DNA of 39,812 nt, taken from contig CAJUGG010000062.1 in assembly GCA_910585995.1 (NCBI GenBank), forward strand, positions 1 to 39,812, in the 5' to 3' direction. Under the pieces are notes generated by a model. The model searched no databases and was not told the origin of the DNA. It was given only the letters and a program-made list of their open reading frames with translations. Origin of the DNA: an uncultured Lachnospiraceae bacterium. Lineage in GTDB: Bacteria; Bacillota; Clostridia; Lachnospirales; Lachnospiraceae. The position numbers and the translations under genes are program-made. This document shows positions 8,254 through 17,828 of this stretch, piece after piece (position 1 is the first letter of the stretch; every line of letters starts with the position of its first letter).

Positions 8254-10047
8254 ATGAAAAATCTAAAATTGACTAAAAAATTTATCGTTGCATTTGGCAT
8301 TGTATTGGTGCTGTTTCTGGTGACAGTAATTGCCACCTGTTCGGGAATTGCCATATCCAAGAGCGGATATGCCAAGTTCTATCAGGAAGACTTCCAGATC
8401 GCATCCAGTGTCGAGAGGATACAGATTGCACAACAGCAGGCACTCAAAGAGATGATGTTTATGGTTGTTACCACGGATCAACAGGACTGTGCAACCAGAG
8501 AGCAGAGAGTCAATGAGTACATGAATAAGATCCAGGAAGAGCTGGATTATGTGTATGCGAACTATGATGGTGACTTATCACTGCTCAAAGAGTTTGATAC
8601 TTTGAGAAACAATGGAAAGTCTATCAGAGAGCGGGTGGTCGAAAGTGCCTCTCTGTGTACGCCTGAAGGCAATGAAGAAGCATTGCAGATTATCTATGCA
8701 GAGTATGAACCTCTTGTAAATCAGTACATAGAGGTGTTGGAGAGTGCATTTGCAGATATCCAGGCATACTGCCAGACATCTTATGACAACCAGATGCTGC
8801 AGATGAACGTGCTGCTTGGCATCGGCATTATTATTACGGTTCTTGCATTTATCCTTACCGTGATCATCGGAGTGAATCTGACCAAGAATATCGCATATCC
8901 GATCCGTCTGATCGAAGATACCGTAGAAGAAGTGATCCAGGGTAACCTGGGTGTACAGCCAGAGTACGACGCAAAAGACGAGTTGGGCATGATGGTTGGA
9001 AATATACGGAAGATGACGAGCGAAGTCAGCGCGATGGTCAGCGACATCGAGTACTGCCTCGGTGCGATGGCAAGCGGAGACTTTACTATCACTTCCAAAG
9101 CATCTGAAAAATATGTGGGAGATTACCAGAAGATCTTCCATTCTATGAAACAGATCAAAGACAACTTCAATGATACATTGTCCACACTGAACCATTCTGC
9201 AAATCAGGTGGCTTCCAGTTCTGACCAGGTATCTTCCGGAGCACAGGCATTGTCCCAGGGCGCTACCGAGCAGGCTTCTTCTGTGGAAGAGTTAGCAGCT
9301 TCGATTAATGACGTATCCACAAGGATTACCGAGAATGCAGACAATGCGCAGGAAGCAAGTCAGAAGTCCACGCAGGTCGGCGAGAAGGCAGGAGAGAGCA
9401 ACCAGAGGATGCAGGATATGCTGCGTGCGATGGAAGAGATCAATTCCTCCTCAGGAGAGATTGGAAAGATCATCAAGACCATCGAGGATATTGCATTCCA
9501 GACCAATATCTTAGCTCTGAATGCAGCCGTAGAGGCGGCAAGAGCAGGTGTGGCCGGCAAAGGCTTTGCAGTTGTGGCAGATGAGGTGCGTAACTTGGCA
9601 AGCAAATCTGCAGAAGCATCCAAGAATACAGCAGCATTGATTGAGACCTCCTTACAGGCAGTAGAGAACGGAACAAAGATCGCGGATGAGACAGCAAAAT
9701 CGCTTGAAGTCGTGATTAACGATATCCAGGATGCAAGCAGTATGATGGATTCCATTGCTCGTGCATCCAAGGGACAGGCGGAAGCGATCGCACAGATTAC
9801 GCTTGGAATCGATCAGATCTCCAGCGTGGTACAGACCAACTCCGCAACCGCTCAGCAGAGTGCTGCGGCAAGTGAAGAGCTGTTTGGCCAGGCACAGATC
9901 CTCAAAGATCTGGTGAAGAATTTCAAACTGGCTGGAGATACTTCCGGGGTATCTGCACCGAGCACGCGTTATGAAGAATCAGATTCTTCCTATTATGAAC
10001 AGGAACAGGTTCCGGCTATTTCCTACGGACGCAATGACAAATATTAA
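8254..10047 (+). CDS. Methyl-accepting chemotaxis protein with four-helix-bundle-type sensor domain
   Basis: This transmembrane receptor senses a signal outside the cell and controls CheA inside. The 597-residue protein has TM1 at about 10-30, a helical extracellular domain of roughly 155 residues and TM2 at about 187-211. A HAMP domain follows (about 212-265), then the long cytoplasmic coiled coil. The highly conserved signalling tip is present (IAFQTNILALNAAVEAARAG). The ligand is unknown; the sensor looks like the 4HB_MCP type. The start at 8254 follows AAGGAGGG. The C-terminal tail ends SYGRNDKY. The gene is divergent from cheA and followed by a second receptor gene. Confidence 0.96.
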   Translation: MKNLKLTKKFIVAFGIVLVLFLVTVIATCSGIAISKSGYAKFYQEDFQIASSVERIQIAQQQALKEMMFMVVTTDQQDCATREQRVNEYMNKIQEELDYVYANYDGDLSLLKEFDTLRNNGKSIRERVVESASLCTPEGNEEALQIIYAEYEPLVNQYIEVLESAFADIQAYCQTSYDNQMLQMNVLLGIGIIITVLAFILTVIIGVNLTKNIAYPIRLIEDTVEEVIQGNLGVQPEYDAKDELGMMVGNIRKMTSEVSAMVSDIEYCLGAMASGDFTITSKASEKYVGDYQKIFHSMKQIKDNFNDTLSTLNHSANQVASSSDQVSSGAQALSQGATEQASSVEELAASINDVSTRITENADNAQEASQKSTQVGEKAGESNQRMQDMLRAMEEINSSSGEIGKIIKTIEDIAFQTNILALNAAVEAARAGVAGKGFAVVADEVRNLASKSAEASKNTAALIETSLQAVENGTKIADETAKSLEVVINDIQDASSMMDSIARASKGQAEAIAQITLGIDQISSVVQTNSATAQQSAAASEELFGQAQILKDLVKNFKLAGDTSGVSAPSTRYEESDSSYYEQEQVPAISYGRNDKY

Positions 10048-10062
10048 TCAGGCATAGTATAG

Positions 10063-10102
10063 AAGCTGTCCTGCCGTTTTACGAAAACTGACAGGACAGC
10101 TT
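10063..10102 (+). terminator. Hairpin after the first receptor gene
   Basis: AAGCTGTCCTG pairs with CAGGACAGCTT. No T-tract follows on the plus strand; the sequence after the stem is AAAATATG. The stem ends close to the next gene's ribosome binding site, so it may be a weak terminator or an mRNA processing or stability element between the two receptor genes. Confidence 0.55.
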
Positions 10103-10131
10103 AAAATATGAGACAGGAGATTAGGAAAAAT

Positions 10132-11802
10132 ATGAAGCGTACAATCAAACAGGAAGTTATGATACGTGTCGTCCTGACATTGGTTGCAGTGGTTGTTAGT
10201 GGGTGGATGACAGTCTCCAGTATGGGGAATATCAGAGGGTATACACAGTCAACACAGGAGGCAACAGAGATTGATGCTCTGGTGCTGAAAGCACAGAGTG
10301 CTCATAACAGTTGGGTGGAGAATTTATGTTCTGCCATTTCTATGGGTACGGAGTTCACAGGAAGCAAAGACTATAAAACCTGCGTACTTGGCAACTGGTT
10401 CTATGGAACAGATCTTTCCGGACTGAGTGACGAGATGCTGGATCTGATTGAGGAGATGAAGCCGATCCATCAGGCAATTCATGAGTCTGCACAGACGATT
10501 CTGGATCTGAATGCTACCGACCATGAGGCTGCAAAAGAGATGTACCAGAATGTGACTAAAGCAAATGTAATTCGTTTGATTGCACTGTTGGATCAAGTGG
10601 GGGAACTGACGCAGCAGCAGGTCTCTGACACATCGCTCCATCTGGAACGCGCCGTGATCGGGACAGAGATTGTCAATGTATTGACGATGGCTGTGATTTT
10701 ACTTTTCAATATACTGCTGTTCTTCTATGTGATGAAAAGCATCGTGGCTCCGATTCAGAACATTACAGAGTCCAGCCGCGGATTGTCAGAAGGCAAGCTG
10801 GATTTCCATATTGATGTGAACAGTCAGAATGAATTGGGAGTATTGGCAGAGAGCCTGAATACTTCTGTACAGAACTTAAAGCTCTACATCACGGATATCA
10901 GCCAGGTGTTGGATGAGATTGCCGGAGGCAATCTGGGAAAAGAGAGCGATATCGCTTATATCGGTGATTTTGTCCAGATTCAGGAATCGATCGGTATGAT
11001 CAGTGAAAAATTAAGTCAGACCATGGATCAGATCAATTCTTCTGCGAATCAGGTGGACAGCGGAGCCAATCAGGTGGCAGTCGGTGCACAGAGCCTGGCA
11101 CAGGGAGCAACGGAGCAGGCTTCCGAAGTCGATAATCTGTTACAGATGATCGAGCAGGTGACGATACAGATTGACAATAACGCTCAGAATGCAGCAGAGA
11201 CCAATCAGGAAGCAGGTCTGGTGGGTGAGAATATCACCAGATGCAACGACCAGATGCAGGAGATGACAGAGGCGATGGATCAGATCAGTTCCTGTTCTGG
11301 TGAGATTCAGCATATCATCAAGACTATTGACGATATCGCATTCCAGACCAATATCTTAGCGCTGAATGCAGCCGTAGAGGCAGCAAGAGCGGGCACCGCC
11401 GGCAAAGGCTTTGCAGTTGTAGCTGATGAAGTAAGGAATCTGGCAGCAAAGAGTGCAGATGCAGTGAAGGATACGACGCAGTTGATCGAGAAGACACTGC
11501 GTGTCGTGGAATCCGGTTCGCGTCTCACAGGTCTGACCAAAGAATCTTTAAATTCTGTAGTGGAAGGCGCAGGAAAAGTGACAACCAATATCCGGCGGAT
11601 CTCCGATGCCTCTGCAGAACAGCAGCTGGCGATTAACACCATCAAAGACAGTATCGAGCAGATCTCTACCGTAGTACAGTCCAACTCTGCTACTTCTGAA
11701 CAGAGTGCAGCAGCAAGCGAAGAGCTGGCAAGCCAGGCGCAGGTATTAAAGCGTCTGATTGGCAACTTCCAGTTGAAAAAGTCTACCCGTTTACACTCCT
11801 AA
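10132..11802 (+). CDS. Methyl-accepting chemotaxis protein with extracellular CZB-like zinc-binding domain
   Basis: This 556-residue chemoreceptor has TM1 at about 12-30 and TM2 at about 183-202, then HAMP, a coiled coil and the conserved tip (IAFQTNILALNAAVEAARAG). The region between the membrane segments carries the pattern of the chemoreceptor zinc-binding (CZB) domain: H58 in AHNSW, C84 in CVLGNW, and H113 and H117 in HQAIH. CZB domains bind zinc through three His and one Cys. Most known ones are cytoplasmic; here the domain is predicted outside the membrane. A start at 10108 is possible, but 10132 follows TTAGG at better spacing and gives a normal MKRTIKQ N-terminus. Its signalling domain closely resembles that of the preceding receptor. 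Confidence 0.93.
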   Translation: MKRTIKQEVMIRVVLTLVAVVVSGWMTVSSMGNIRGYTQSTQEATEIDALVLKAQSAHNSWVENLCSAISMGTEFTGSKDYKTCVLGNWFYGTDLSGLSDEMLDLIEEMKPIHQAIHESAQTILDLNATDHEAAKEMYQNVTKANVIRLIALLDQVGELTQQQVSDTSLHLERAVIGTEIVNVLTMAVILLFNILLFFYVMKSIVAPIQNITESSRGLSEGKLDFHIDVNSQNELGVLAESLNTSVQNLKLYITDISQVLDEIAGGNLGKESDIAYIGDFVQIQESIGMISEKLSQTMDQINSSANQVDSGANQVAVGAQSLAQGATEQASEVDNLLQMIEQVTIQIDNNAQNAAETNQEAGLVGENITRCNDQMQEMTEAMDQISSCSGEIQHIIKTIDDIAFQTNILALNAAVEAARAGTAGKGFAVVADEVRNLAAKSADAVKDTTQLIEKTLRVVESGSRLTGLTKESLNSVVEGAGKVTTNIRRISDASAEQQLAINTIKDSIEQISTVVQSNSATSEQSAAASEELASQAQVLKRLIGNFQLKKSTRLHS

Positions 11803-11815
11803 TATAACAGATAGT

Positions 11816-11853
11816 TCCCTTCGGTTTGTAACACAGGCCGAAGGGATTCTTTT
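11816..11853 (+). terminator. Terminator after the receptor genes
   Basis: TCCCTTCGG pairs with CCGAAGGGA, and ATTCTTTT follows. This is a classical rho-independent terminator that separates the receptor genes from the flgB operon. Confidence 0.85.
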
Positions 11854-11953
11854 GCAGAAAAATTGCAGATTTTGGGATATATTACAGAACCTTATATTTT
11901 TGGGGAGAATTTATTCAGATGCCGTAAAAATATAAATAATCGTAATAGAATTA

Positions 11954-11982
11954 TTGATTTTATGGAAACAAGATGCTATAAT
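11954..11982 (+). promoter_or_regulatory. Sigma-A promoter of the flgB operon
   Basis: TTGATT (11954-11959) and a perfect TATAAT (11977-11982) are 17 nt apart, with a TGC extended -10 just before TATAAT. Transcription would start near 11989, about 60 nt before flgB. It is the only strong promoter seen ahead of the 26-kb run of flagellar genes, which would therefore be read by the housekeeping sigma factor and include sigD itself. Confidence 0.8.
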
Positions 11983-12050
11983 GAATAAGATTAATTGTAG
12001 AATGACAGAAATTCTTTCAGAATATAATGAAGAGGCAGGAGGAAAGAGAT

Positions 12051-12443
12051 ATGTCAGGTATCTATGGCAATGGAGTTGCCTTGACCGAAAAGGTACTCGA
12101 TTATCTGTGGGGAAGGCAGCTTGTGACCTTGAACAATATTGCAAATGATGATACTCCGGGGTTCAAATCACAGTATGTTACATTTGAAGAAGAGATGGGC
12201 GCCAGACTTTCGGATGCCAGCAGTCAGAGCAGGACACCGAGAAGTGCAGTCAAAGACGCCATCCAGGCGACAAAGATGCATGTACATACTACTCGTTCAG
12301 AGAGTACCAGATTAGATGGCAACAACGTCGATATGGATCAGGAGCAGGTTGATTTAGTACGTACAGCATATGAATATCAGTATATGCTCAATTCCATCTC
12401 TAATGATATGAAGCGCCTGAACAGCGCAGCACGCACGTTTTAG
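12051..12443 (+). CDS. flgB: Flagellar proximal rod protein FlgB
   Basis: FlgB forms part of the proximal rod that joins the MS ring to the drive shaft. The 130-residue protein has the N-terminal rod motif LNNIANDDTPGFKSQ and the C-terminal coiled-coil segment beginning DGNNVDMDQEQVDLV, both typical of FlgB. The start at 12051 follows AGGAGG; an ATG 24 nt upstream is less likely. It is the first gene of the operon. flgC, normally its direct partner, is not next but 13 kb downstream. Confidence 0.95.
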   Translation: MSGIYGNGVALTEKVLDYLWGRQLVTLNNIANDDTPGFKSQYVTFEEEMGARLSDASSQSRTPRSAVKDAIQATKMHVHTTRSESTRLDGNNVDMDQEQVDLVRTAYEYQYMLNSISNDMKRLNSAARTF

Positions 12444-12591
12444 GTTTTAGGGCGCGAGCTTTGTGAACATGATGGCGGATTTCAATTTTCCCAGAGGGAG
12501 ATAGAAATAAGAAATGCGGCATTTTTGGCGTGGGAAGAGGACTTTATTACACTAAAATGAAAAAGTAAAACCGAGGAGGCAAGGGTATTTT

Positions 12592-12921
12592 ATGGAATCA
12601 GCAGCGTTTATTACTCCGTTGACGTCCTGGAGGGATGTTGGTGACATTGGCGGAGGATCTGGTAACAGGAACCAGGAATCGACAGCAAATAATGGACAGA
12701 TTGCTCTGTTTGGAGATGTCTTTCAGAGTGTGGTGAATCAGGTGAAGGAAACGCAGGCGGATGTGGAGACCAAGCAATATCTCCTTTCAACGGGACAGTT
12801 GGATGATGCGCACACACTGCCAATCGCAGAGGCAAAAGCTGCATTTAGTCTGGATGTGCTGATTACCTTGCGTAATAAAACGCTGGAATCCTATAACGAG
12901 CTAATGAAGATCAATGTATAG
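12592..12921 (+). CDS. fliE: Flagellar hook-basal body complex protein FliE
   Basis: FliE links the MS ring to the rod and is an early substrate of the export apparatus. The 109-residue length is normal. The C-terminal half matches FliE, ending in the conserved helix TLESYNELMKINV; the N-terminal 40 residues are Gly/Asn-rich and variable. The GAGGAGG ribosome binding site lies 12 nt from the ATG, which is longer than usual. A 148-nt gap without a gene precedes it, exactly where flgC stands in the common flgB-flgC-fliE order. Confidence 0.9.
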   Translation: MESAAFITPLTSWRDVGDIGGGSGNRNQESTANNGQIALFGDVFQSVVNQVKETQADVETKQYLLSTGQLDDAHTLPIAEAKAAFSLDVLITLRNKTLESYNELMKINV

Positions 12922-12985
12922 CAAGGAGATACCCGGCGCGATCATGCGTGCCGGGTATAAGTATGAATAAGGTTGGGTTAAGAAC

Positions 12986-14686
12986 GTGCAAAATGTAAAA
13001 GAATACTGGCAGAATATGTCAGAGAAAACAAAAAAAATCATCCTGGCGATTGTAGCCGGGACAGCCGTGATTGCCGTAATCGCCATTCTTGCATTAACTC
13101 TTGGGCGGAATAGGGATTATGAGGTGCTTTTTACAGGTCTCAGTCAGGAAGAAGCGCAGACCATAGCCGGCGTATTGCAGGATGATGGGGTAGACTATAA
13201 GTATAATGCGGGCGATGGAACGATCCGGGTCCCGGCTGCTATTGTAGACGATACCAAAGCCGCGCTTTTGATGAGCGGTTATCCTAAGAGCGGTTTTACA
13301 TATGGTATGTATCTGGATAATACAGGCCTGATGACCACAGAGTCCGATAAAGAAAGAATTGAATTATACGAATTACAAGACCGTATTGGAGCTACCATTC
13401 GGTCTTTTGAGGGTGTGCAGGATGCGAAAGTCACGATTGCGGAGGCTTCCGAGCAGCGCTATGTGCTGCAGGATTCGGTACAGGAAGATGCATCAGCGTC
13501 CGTTGTCATTACTATGCAGAACGGGGCTTCACTGACAGAGGACAAAGCGCAGGCAGTGAAGAACCTGATCTCCCATGCAGTCCGCGGGATGAATTTTTCT
13601 GAAGTGACGGTCTATGACGGATCGACCATGCTGCAGGTGGGAGGATCCGGCAGCGGAAGTTCCGCGACTTCGGATCTGACCAGTCTGACTACTTTGGTGG
13701 AGAGCAATATTGCGGCCAATGTACGTGTGGTGTTGGAAAAGCTCTATGGTCCAGGAAGCGTGGCAGTCTCTGTCAAAGGGACACTGAACATGCAGAAGCT
13801 GATCTCTGAGAGTACGCAGTACAGTACACCGGAGAAGATTGATGAAAATGACAAGTCCGGCTTGTTAGAGACAGAGGATCTGGTCAATGAAGAGTCCCAG
13901 GCTGGTGTATATGGAGCCGGAGGAGTAGTAGGGGCAGATGCCAATGCAGACACGCCCAGATATACCAATGAAGACGGCACAGAAGAGGATACTGATTCCT
14001 ATTCCAGCGGTAGCGCTTCGAGAGAATGGCTATATAATGTATTAAAGGAACAGCGCCAGGTGGATCCTGGGGTGTTGGAAGATACCTCGATTGGTGTGGT
14101 GATTATCACCAATGACAATCGAAATGTAGGCGATCAGGAGCTGCTCCGTTTGGTGGCTAATTCAGCGGGGATTCCGGTAGAAAATGCGGCAGATAAGATA
14201 TCGATTGTCCGTGCGCCAGAAGAAGAGACAGAGACACCGGTTACGCCAACAGAGAATACGGTGGGCGGCTTGATCACCAGTATGATTCCTCTGCCGATCT
14301 TGATTGCCATCGCTGCGGCAGTGCTGCTTTTGTTCCTGTTGATTCTGTTCTTGCTTCTGCGCAGACGTAGAAAGAAGAAAAATGAGATCCAGGATGAAGA
14401 TTTCATCGGTGGAGACGAACTTTCTGCCAGTGAGTTGGGCTTAGAAGGAGAATTAGGAGAAGAAGGTGCTTCGGCGATCACACTTCCGGAAGATGATGAA
14501 CTGAATCAGAGTGAAGAGATTATGAATCTTCGGATGCAGCGCAGTATGCGTCTGAAGCAGAATATCGGAGAATTTGTGGATCAGAATCCGCAGATCGCAG
14601 CCAAGCTGGTACAGAGCTGGTTAAGAGGAGAGGAGGGGGAAGATGGCAACAGAAACAACACCCATGGCAGAAAACAGTCCAGGTAA
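12986..14686 (+). CDS. fliF: Flagellar MS-ring protein FliF
   Basis: FliF forms the membrane ring that carries the rotor and houses the export gate. The 566-residue protein has TM1 at about 18-37 and ring-building motifs (for example DYEVLFTGLSQEEAQ and DAKVTIAEASEQRYV). A Gly/Asp/Glu-rich loop of low complexity lies at about 285-350, and TM2 at about 431-457. The cytoplasmic tail holds the FliG-binding segment NPQIAAKLVQSWLRGE. The likely start is GTG at 12986; there is only a weak SD. The last 44 nt overlap fliG, so the two are translationally coupled. Confidence 0.96.
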   Translation: MQNVKEYWQNMSEKTKKIILAIVAGTAVIAVIAILALTLGRNRDYEVLFTGLSQEEAQTIAGVLQDDGVDYKYNAGDGTIRVPAAIVDDTKAALLMSGYPKSGFTYGMYLDNTGLMTTESDKERIELYELQDRIGATIRSFEGVQDAKVTIAEASEQRYVLQDSVQEDASASVVITMQNGASLTEDKAQAVKNLISHAVRGMNFSEVTVYDGSTMLQVGGSGSGSSATSDLTSLTTLVESNIAANVRVVLEKLYGPGSVAVSVKGTLNMQKLISESTQYSTPEKIDENDKSGLLETEDLVNEESQAGVYGAGGVVGADANADTPRYTNEDGTEEDTDSYSSGSASREWLYNVLKEQRQVDPGVLEDTSIGVVIITNDNRNVGDQELLRLVANSAGIPVENAADKISIVRAPEEETETPVTPTENTVGGLITSMIPLPILIAIAAAVLLLFLLILFLLLRRRRKKKNEIQDEDFIGGDELSASELGLEGELGEEGASAITLPEDDELNQSEEIMNLRMQRSMRLKQNIGEFVDQNPQIAAKLVQSWLRGEEGEDGNRNNTHGRKQSR

Positions 14687-15701
14687 AGACGATGAAGTCC
14701 TTACTGATATCCGAAGCAAAGCAGCCCTCGTGGTAATATCCTTAGGAGCGGACAGAGCCTCTCAGATCTATAAGTATCTGAATGAACAGGATATCGAGGA
14801 TCTTACTTATGAAGTGGCCAAATTAGGCCGCACCACCAACAGTCAGGTGGAATCCACTTTGGATGAGTTCTATAAACTTTGCCTGACACATAAGATGATG
14901 ACAGATGGCGGTCTGGACTACGCCAGAAATGTATTGGAGAAAGCATTTGGCGAGTCCACAGCCAGGAATTTGCTGGAAAAAGTATCGAAGACTTTACAGT
15001 CCAAACCGTTCAATTTCTTTATGAAAGGAGATCCGCAGGCGCTTCTGTCCTTGCTGCAGAATGAGCGTCCGCAGGTGATCGCTCTGATTATGGCATATAT
15101 GGACCCGCAACAGGCAGCGCAGATCCTGGAGAATCTCTCCGATGAGAAAAGGATCGCCGTAGTGGAAGGCATGGCCAATATGGACCGTGTCTCTCCGGAA
15201 GCGATTGCCATTGTGGAAGAAGAGATGAAGCGTAAGTTTGCGACGATCATCACAAGCGAAGACAATATGAGCCTTGGCGGTATCGATTATGTGGCAGATA
15301 TGATGAACAATATCGACCGCAGTACCGAGCGCAAGATCTTCGATCAGCTGAGTAAATCCAACCCGGAACTGGCGCAGGATATCCGCGACAAGATGTTCGT
15401 TTTCGAAAATATTCTGGATATGGACGATCGTTCGGTGCAGCGTTTTGTCAGAGATCTGGAAGTCAAGGATATTGTATATGCGCTTAAGACCGCTTCCGAG
15501 GAGATGAAGACCATCTTCTTCAACAATATGTCTAAGAGAATGGCAGATTCTGTCCGCGGCGATATGGAAGTGACTTCTAATATCAGACTGAAAGAGGTAG
15601 AGGAAGCACAGCAGCGGATTGTGAATGTGATCCGTAACTTAGAGGAACAAGGCGAGGTAATCGTGAAGAAGGGTGGAGATGATGATGACATCATCCTCTA
15701 G
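14643..15701 (+). CDS. fliG: Flagellar motor switch protein FliG
   Basis: FliG is the rotor protein that generates torque with MotA. The 352-residue protein has the N-terminal FliF-binding domain, a middle domain with the MDPQQAAQILENL segment (EHPQ-like), and the C-terminal torque domain, whose charged helix lies within DDRSVQRFVRDLEVKDIVYA. The start at 14643 follows GAGGGGG and lies inside the end of fliF. The stop overlaps the start of fliH. Confidence 0.97.
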   Translation: MATETTPMAENSPGKDDEVLTDIRSKAALVVISLGADRASQIYKYLNEQDIEDLTYEVAKLGRTTNSQVESTLDEFYKLCLTHKMMTDGGLDYARNVLEKAFGESTARNLLEKVSKTLQSKPFNFFMKGDPQALLSLLQNERPQVIALIMAYMDPQQAAQILENLSDEKRIAVVEGMANMDRVSPEAIAIVEEEMKRKFATIITSEDNMSLGGIDYVADMMNNIDRSTERKIFDQLSKSNPELAQDIRDKMFVFENILDMDDRSVQRFVRDLEVKDIVYALKTASEEMKTIFFNNMSKRMADSVRGDMEVTSNIRLKEVEEAQQRIVNVIRNLEEQGEVIVKKGGDDDDIIL

Positions 15702-16506
15702 GAAGATTATCAAAAGCACCAATGCTCCCCAGGGCAGTGTGATTGAACCCTATATCCCTCCTGTGGAGGTGATGTTAAAGATTGCAAAGCCCCGCCGTTC
15801 GGACTCCATGCCGCAGGCAGATGCAGAAGGGATGGAGGATCTGGAGTTTTTGTCTCAGACAGAGATTCCACAAGAAGAGAGAGAACTAGACGAGAGGGAG
15901 CAGCTCCTAGCAGATGCCAGGGCAGAGGCTGAAACTCTGCTTGCAGACGCCAGGGAGCAGGCTGCCAAGATACAGGAAGATGCCAGAGAAGCCGGCTATG
16001 AGGCTGGCTATGCCTCCGGTTATGAGGATGGACGGCAGAAAGTCGAGGCTGCCTTCCAGGAAGAGTTAGAAGCCAGACTGCTCGCTTTTGAAGGGGATAT
16101 CAAAGCGGCCCTTCATGCTGTGGAGACAGCCAAAGAGCAGTGTCTGCGCAATTATATGGAAGATCTGAAAGACTGTGCGATTGCAATCGGCGAGAAAGTC
16201 ATCCAGATCAGTCTGCGTTCCAGCGGTGAAGTCATCAAGCAGATGATTATCTCCGCTACGGAAAAATTGAAAAAGACTGCATGGGTGAAGATCTATATAG
16301 ACAAATATGATTATGATATGATGATGGAAGCAGACGCAGACATCTTAAGCGAGCTGTCTCACTTGTCAGACAATATCAAATTTATTGTGATGGACAAAGA
16401 AGAGAGTGGTAACTGCATCATCGAGATGCCGGAAGAGATTGTGGATGTAAGCGTCAATACCCAGATGGAAAATATCAAGGATATCCTGGAAAATGTGAGA
16501 GTATAA
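15685..16506 (+). CDS. fliH: Flagellar assembly protein FliH
   Basis: FliH binds the FliI ATPase and anchors it to the C-ring and export gate. The protein (273 residues) has a variable N-terminus, then an Ala/Glu-rich coiled coil (about 70-150). That coil includes GYEAGYASGYEDG, a GxxxG-type repeat typical of FliH. The FliH/V-ATPase subunit E-like domain follows. The start is uncertain because GTG 15673 and ATG 15679, 15682 and 15685 are all in frame. 15685 has the best spacing from the GGGTGG site. It overlaps the fliG stop and ends 4 nt before fliI. Confidence 0.92.
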   Translation: MTSSSRKIIKSTNAPQGSVIEPYIPPVEVMLKIAKPRRSDSMPQADAEGMEDLEFLSQTEIPQEERELDEREQLLADARAEAETLLADAREQAAKIQEDAREAGYEAGYASGYEDGRQKVEAAFQEELEARLLAFEGDIKAALHAVETAKEQCLRNYMEDLKDCAIAIGEKVIQISLRSSGEVIKQMIISATEKLKKTAWVKIYIDKYDYDMMMEADADILSELSHLSDNIKFIVMDKEESGNCIIEMPEEIVDVSVNTQMENIKDILENVRV

Positions 16507-16510
16507 AGCG

Positions 16511-17812
16511 ATGTTTGATAAGATACCTCAGCTAATCAGCAAATCAGAGACGGTTAGCCATATCGGTAAAATTGAAAATGTGGTGGGGATGTCCATGGAG
16601 GCCTCCGGAGGCCGTTCCAGTATCGGGGATATCGTCATGATCTACAATGAGGAACAGAACCGCCAGATGCCTGCGGAGGTGGTAGGTTTTAAAGATGGGA
16701 AGATCCAGCTGATGACATATGAAGCTACCAGCGGGATCTCTTCGGGGAGTTTTGTCCGCAACACAAGGCATAGGTTAAAAGTGCCGGTAGGTGACTTTTT
16801 AAGAGGCCGGATCATCAATGCCTTAGGAGAACCCATCGATGGAAAACCGGGCTTTGTCTCGCCTAAGCAGTATACCGTCAACAGCCCTTATATCAATCCG
16901 TTAGAGCGTCCTCCGATCCGGGAGAAGTTAGAGTTTGGCGTCAAGGCGATCGATGGTCTCAACACCATCGGAAAAGGCCAGAGAATTGGGATCTTCGCCG
17001 GTTCTGGAGTGGGAAAAAGTACCTTGATGGGCATGATTGCCAAGAATGTCAAGACCGATATCAATGTGATCGCGCTGGTGGGCGAGCGTGGCCGTGAGGT
17101 ACTGGAATTTATAGAAAAAGATTTAGGAGAAGAAGGGATGCGGCGCTCCGTATTAGTGGTCGCCACATCGGATCAGCCCGCGATGCTTCGTATGAAGTGC
17201 CCTCTCGTGGCCACGACGATTGCAGAGTATTTTAAAGATCAGGGCTATGATGTACTCCTGATGATGGACTCTTTGACCCGTTATGCCATGGCACAGCGTG
17301 AGATTGGCTTAGCCATCGGGGAACCGCCGATTGCAAGAGGTTATACGCCGTCCATCTATGCAGAGTTTCCCAAGCTCTTGGAGCGAAGCGGAAATTTTGA
17401 GAGGGGTTCCATCACAGGAGTCTATACAGTGCTGGTGGAAGGAGACGATACCAACGAGCCGATCTCAGATACCGTACGTGGTATTTTGGATGGGCATATC
17501 GTGCTGAGCCGTCAGCTGGCCAATGAAAATCATTTCCCGGCCATTGACATAGGTGCGAGCATCTCCCGTCTGATGGTGGAGATTGTATCGCCAGAGCACC
17601 AGCAGGTTGCTTCCAAATTCCGTAATCTCTTAGGACTTTATCAGAAAAATGCTGATCTGATCTCGATTGGAGCCTACAAGCGCGGCTCGAATCTGGCACT
17701 GGATGAAGCAGTGACCAAGATCGGAAATATCAATGCATTCTTACAACAGGGGATTAAAGAGAGTTTTACTTACGAAGATACTGTCAAGTTGATGAAAGCA
17801 ATTACCGGATGA
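16511..17812 (+). CDS. fliI: Flagellum-specific ATPase FliI
   Basis: FliI energises delivery of export substrates and is related to the F1 beta subunit. In this 433-residue protein the P-loop GSGVGKST is at residues 164-171, the Walker B segment (LLMMDSLTRYAMAQREIGL) begins near 248, and the ATPase signature SGNFERGSITGVYTVLVEGD is present. The length and motifs are typical. The gene is tightly packed between fliH and fliJ. Confidence 0.97.
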   Translation: MFDKIPQLISKSETVSHIGKIENVVGMSMEASGGRSSIGDIVMIYNEEQNRQMPAEVVGFKDGKIQLMTYEATSGISSGSFVRNTRHRLKVPVGDFLRGRIINALGEPIDGKPGFVSPKQYTVNSPYINPLERPPIREKLEFGVKAIDGLNTIGKGQRIGIFAGSGVGKSTLMGMIAKNVKTDINVIALVGERGREVLEFIEKDLGEEGMRRSVLVVATSDQPAMLRMKCPLVATTIAEYFKDQGYDVLLMMDSLTRYAMAQREIGLAIGEPPIARGYTPSIYAEFPKLLERSGNFERGSITGVYTVLVEGDDTNEPISDTVRGILDGHIVLSRQLANENHFPAIDIGASISRLMVEIVSPEHQQVASKFRNLLGLYQKNADLISIGAYKRGSNLALDEAVTKIGNINAFLQQGIKESFTYEDTVKLMKAITG

Positions 17813-17828
17813 TTGCAAAGGAGAGAGT

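Noticed and set aside
12444..12591. Remnant of flgC between flgB and fliE
   Set aside because: The gap was read in all forward frames; no FlgC-like motif such as the NISN or NVD segment was found, so no pseudogene can be claimed.
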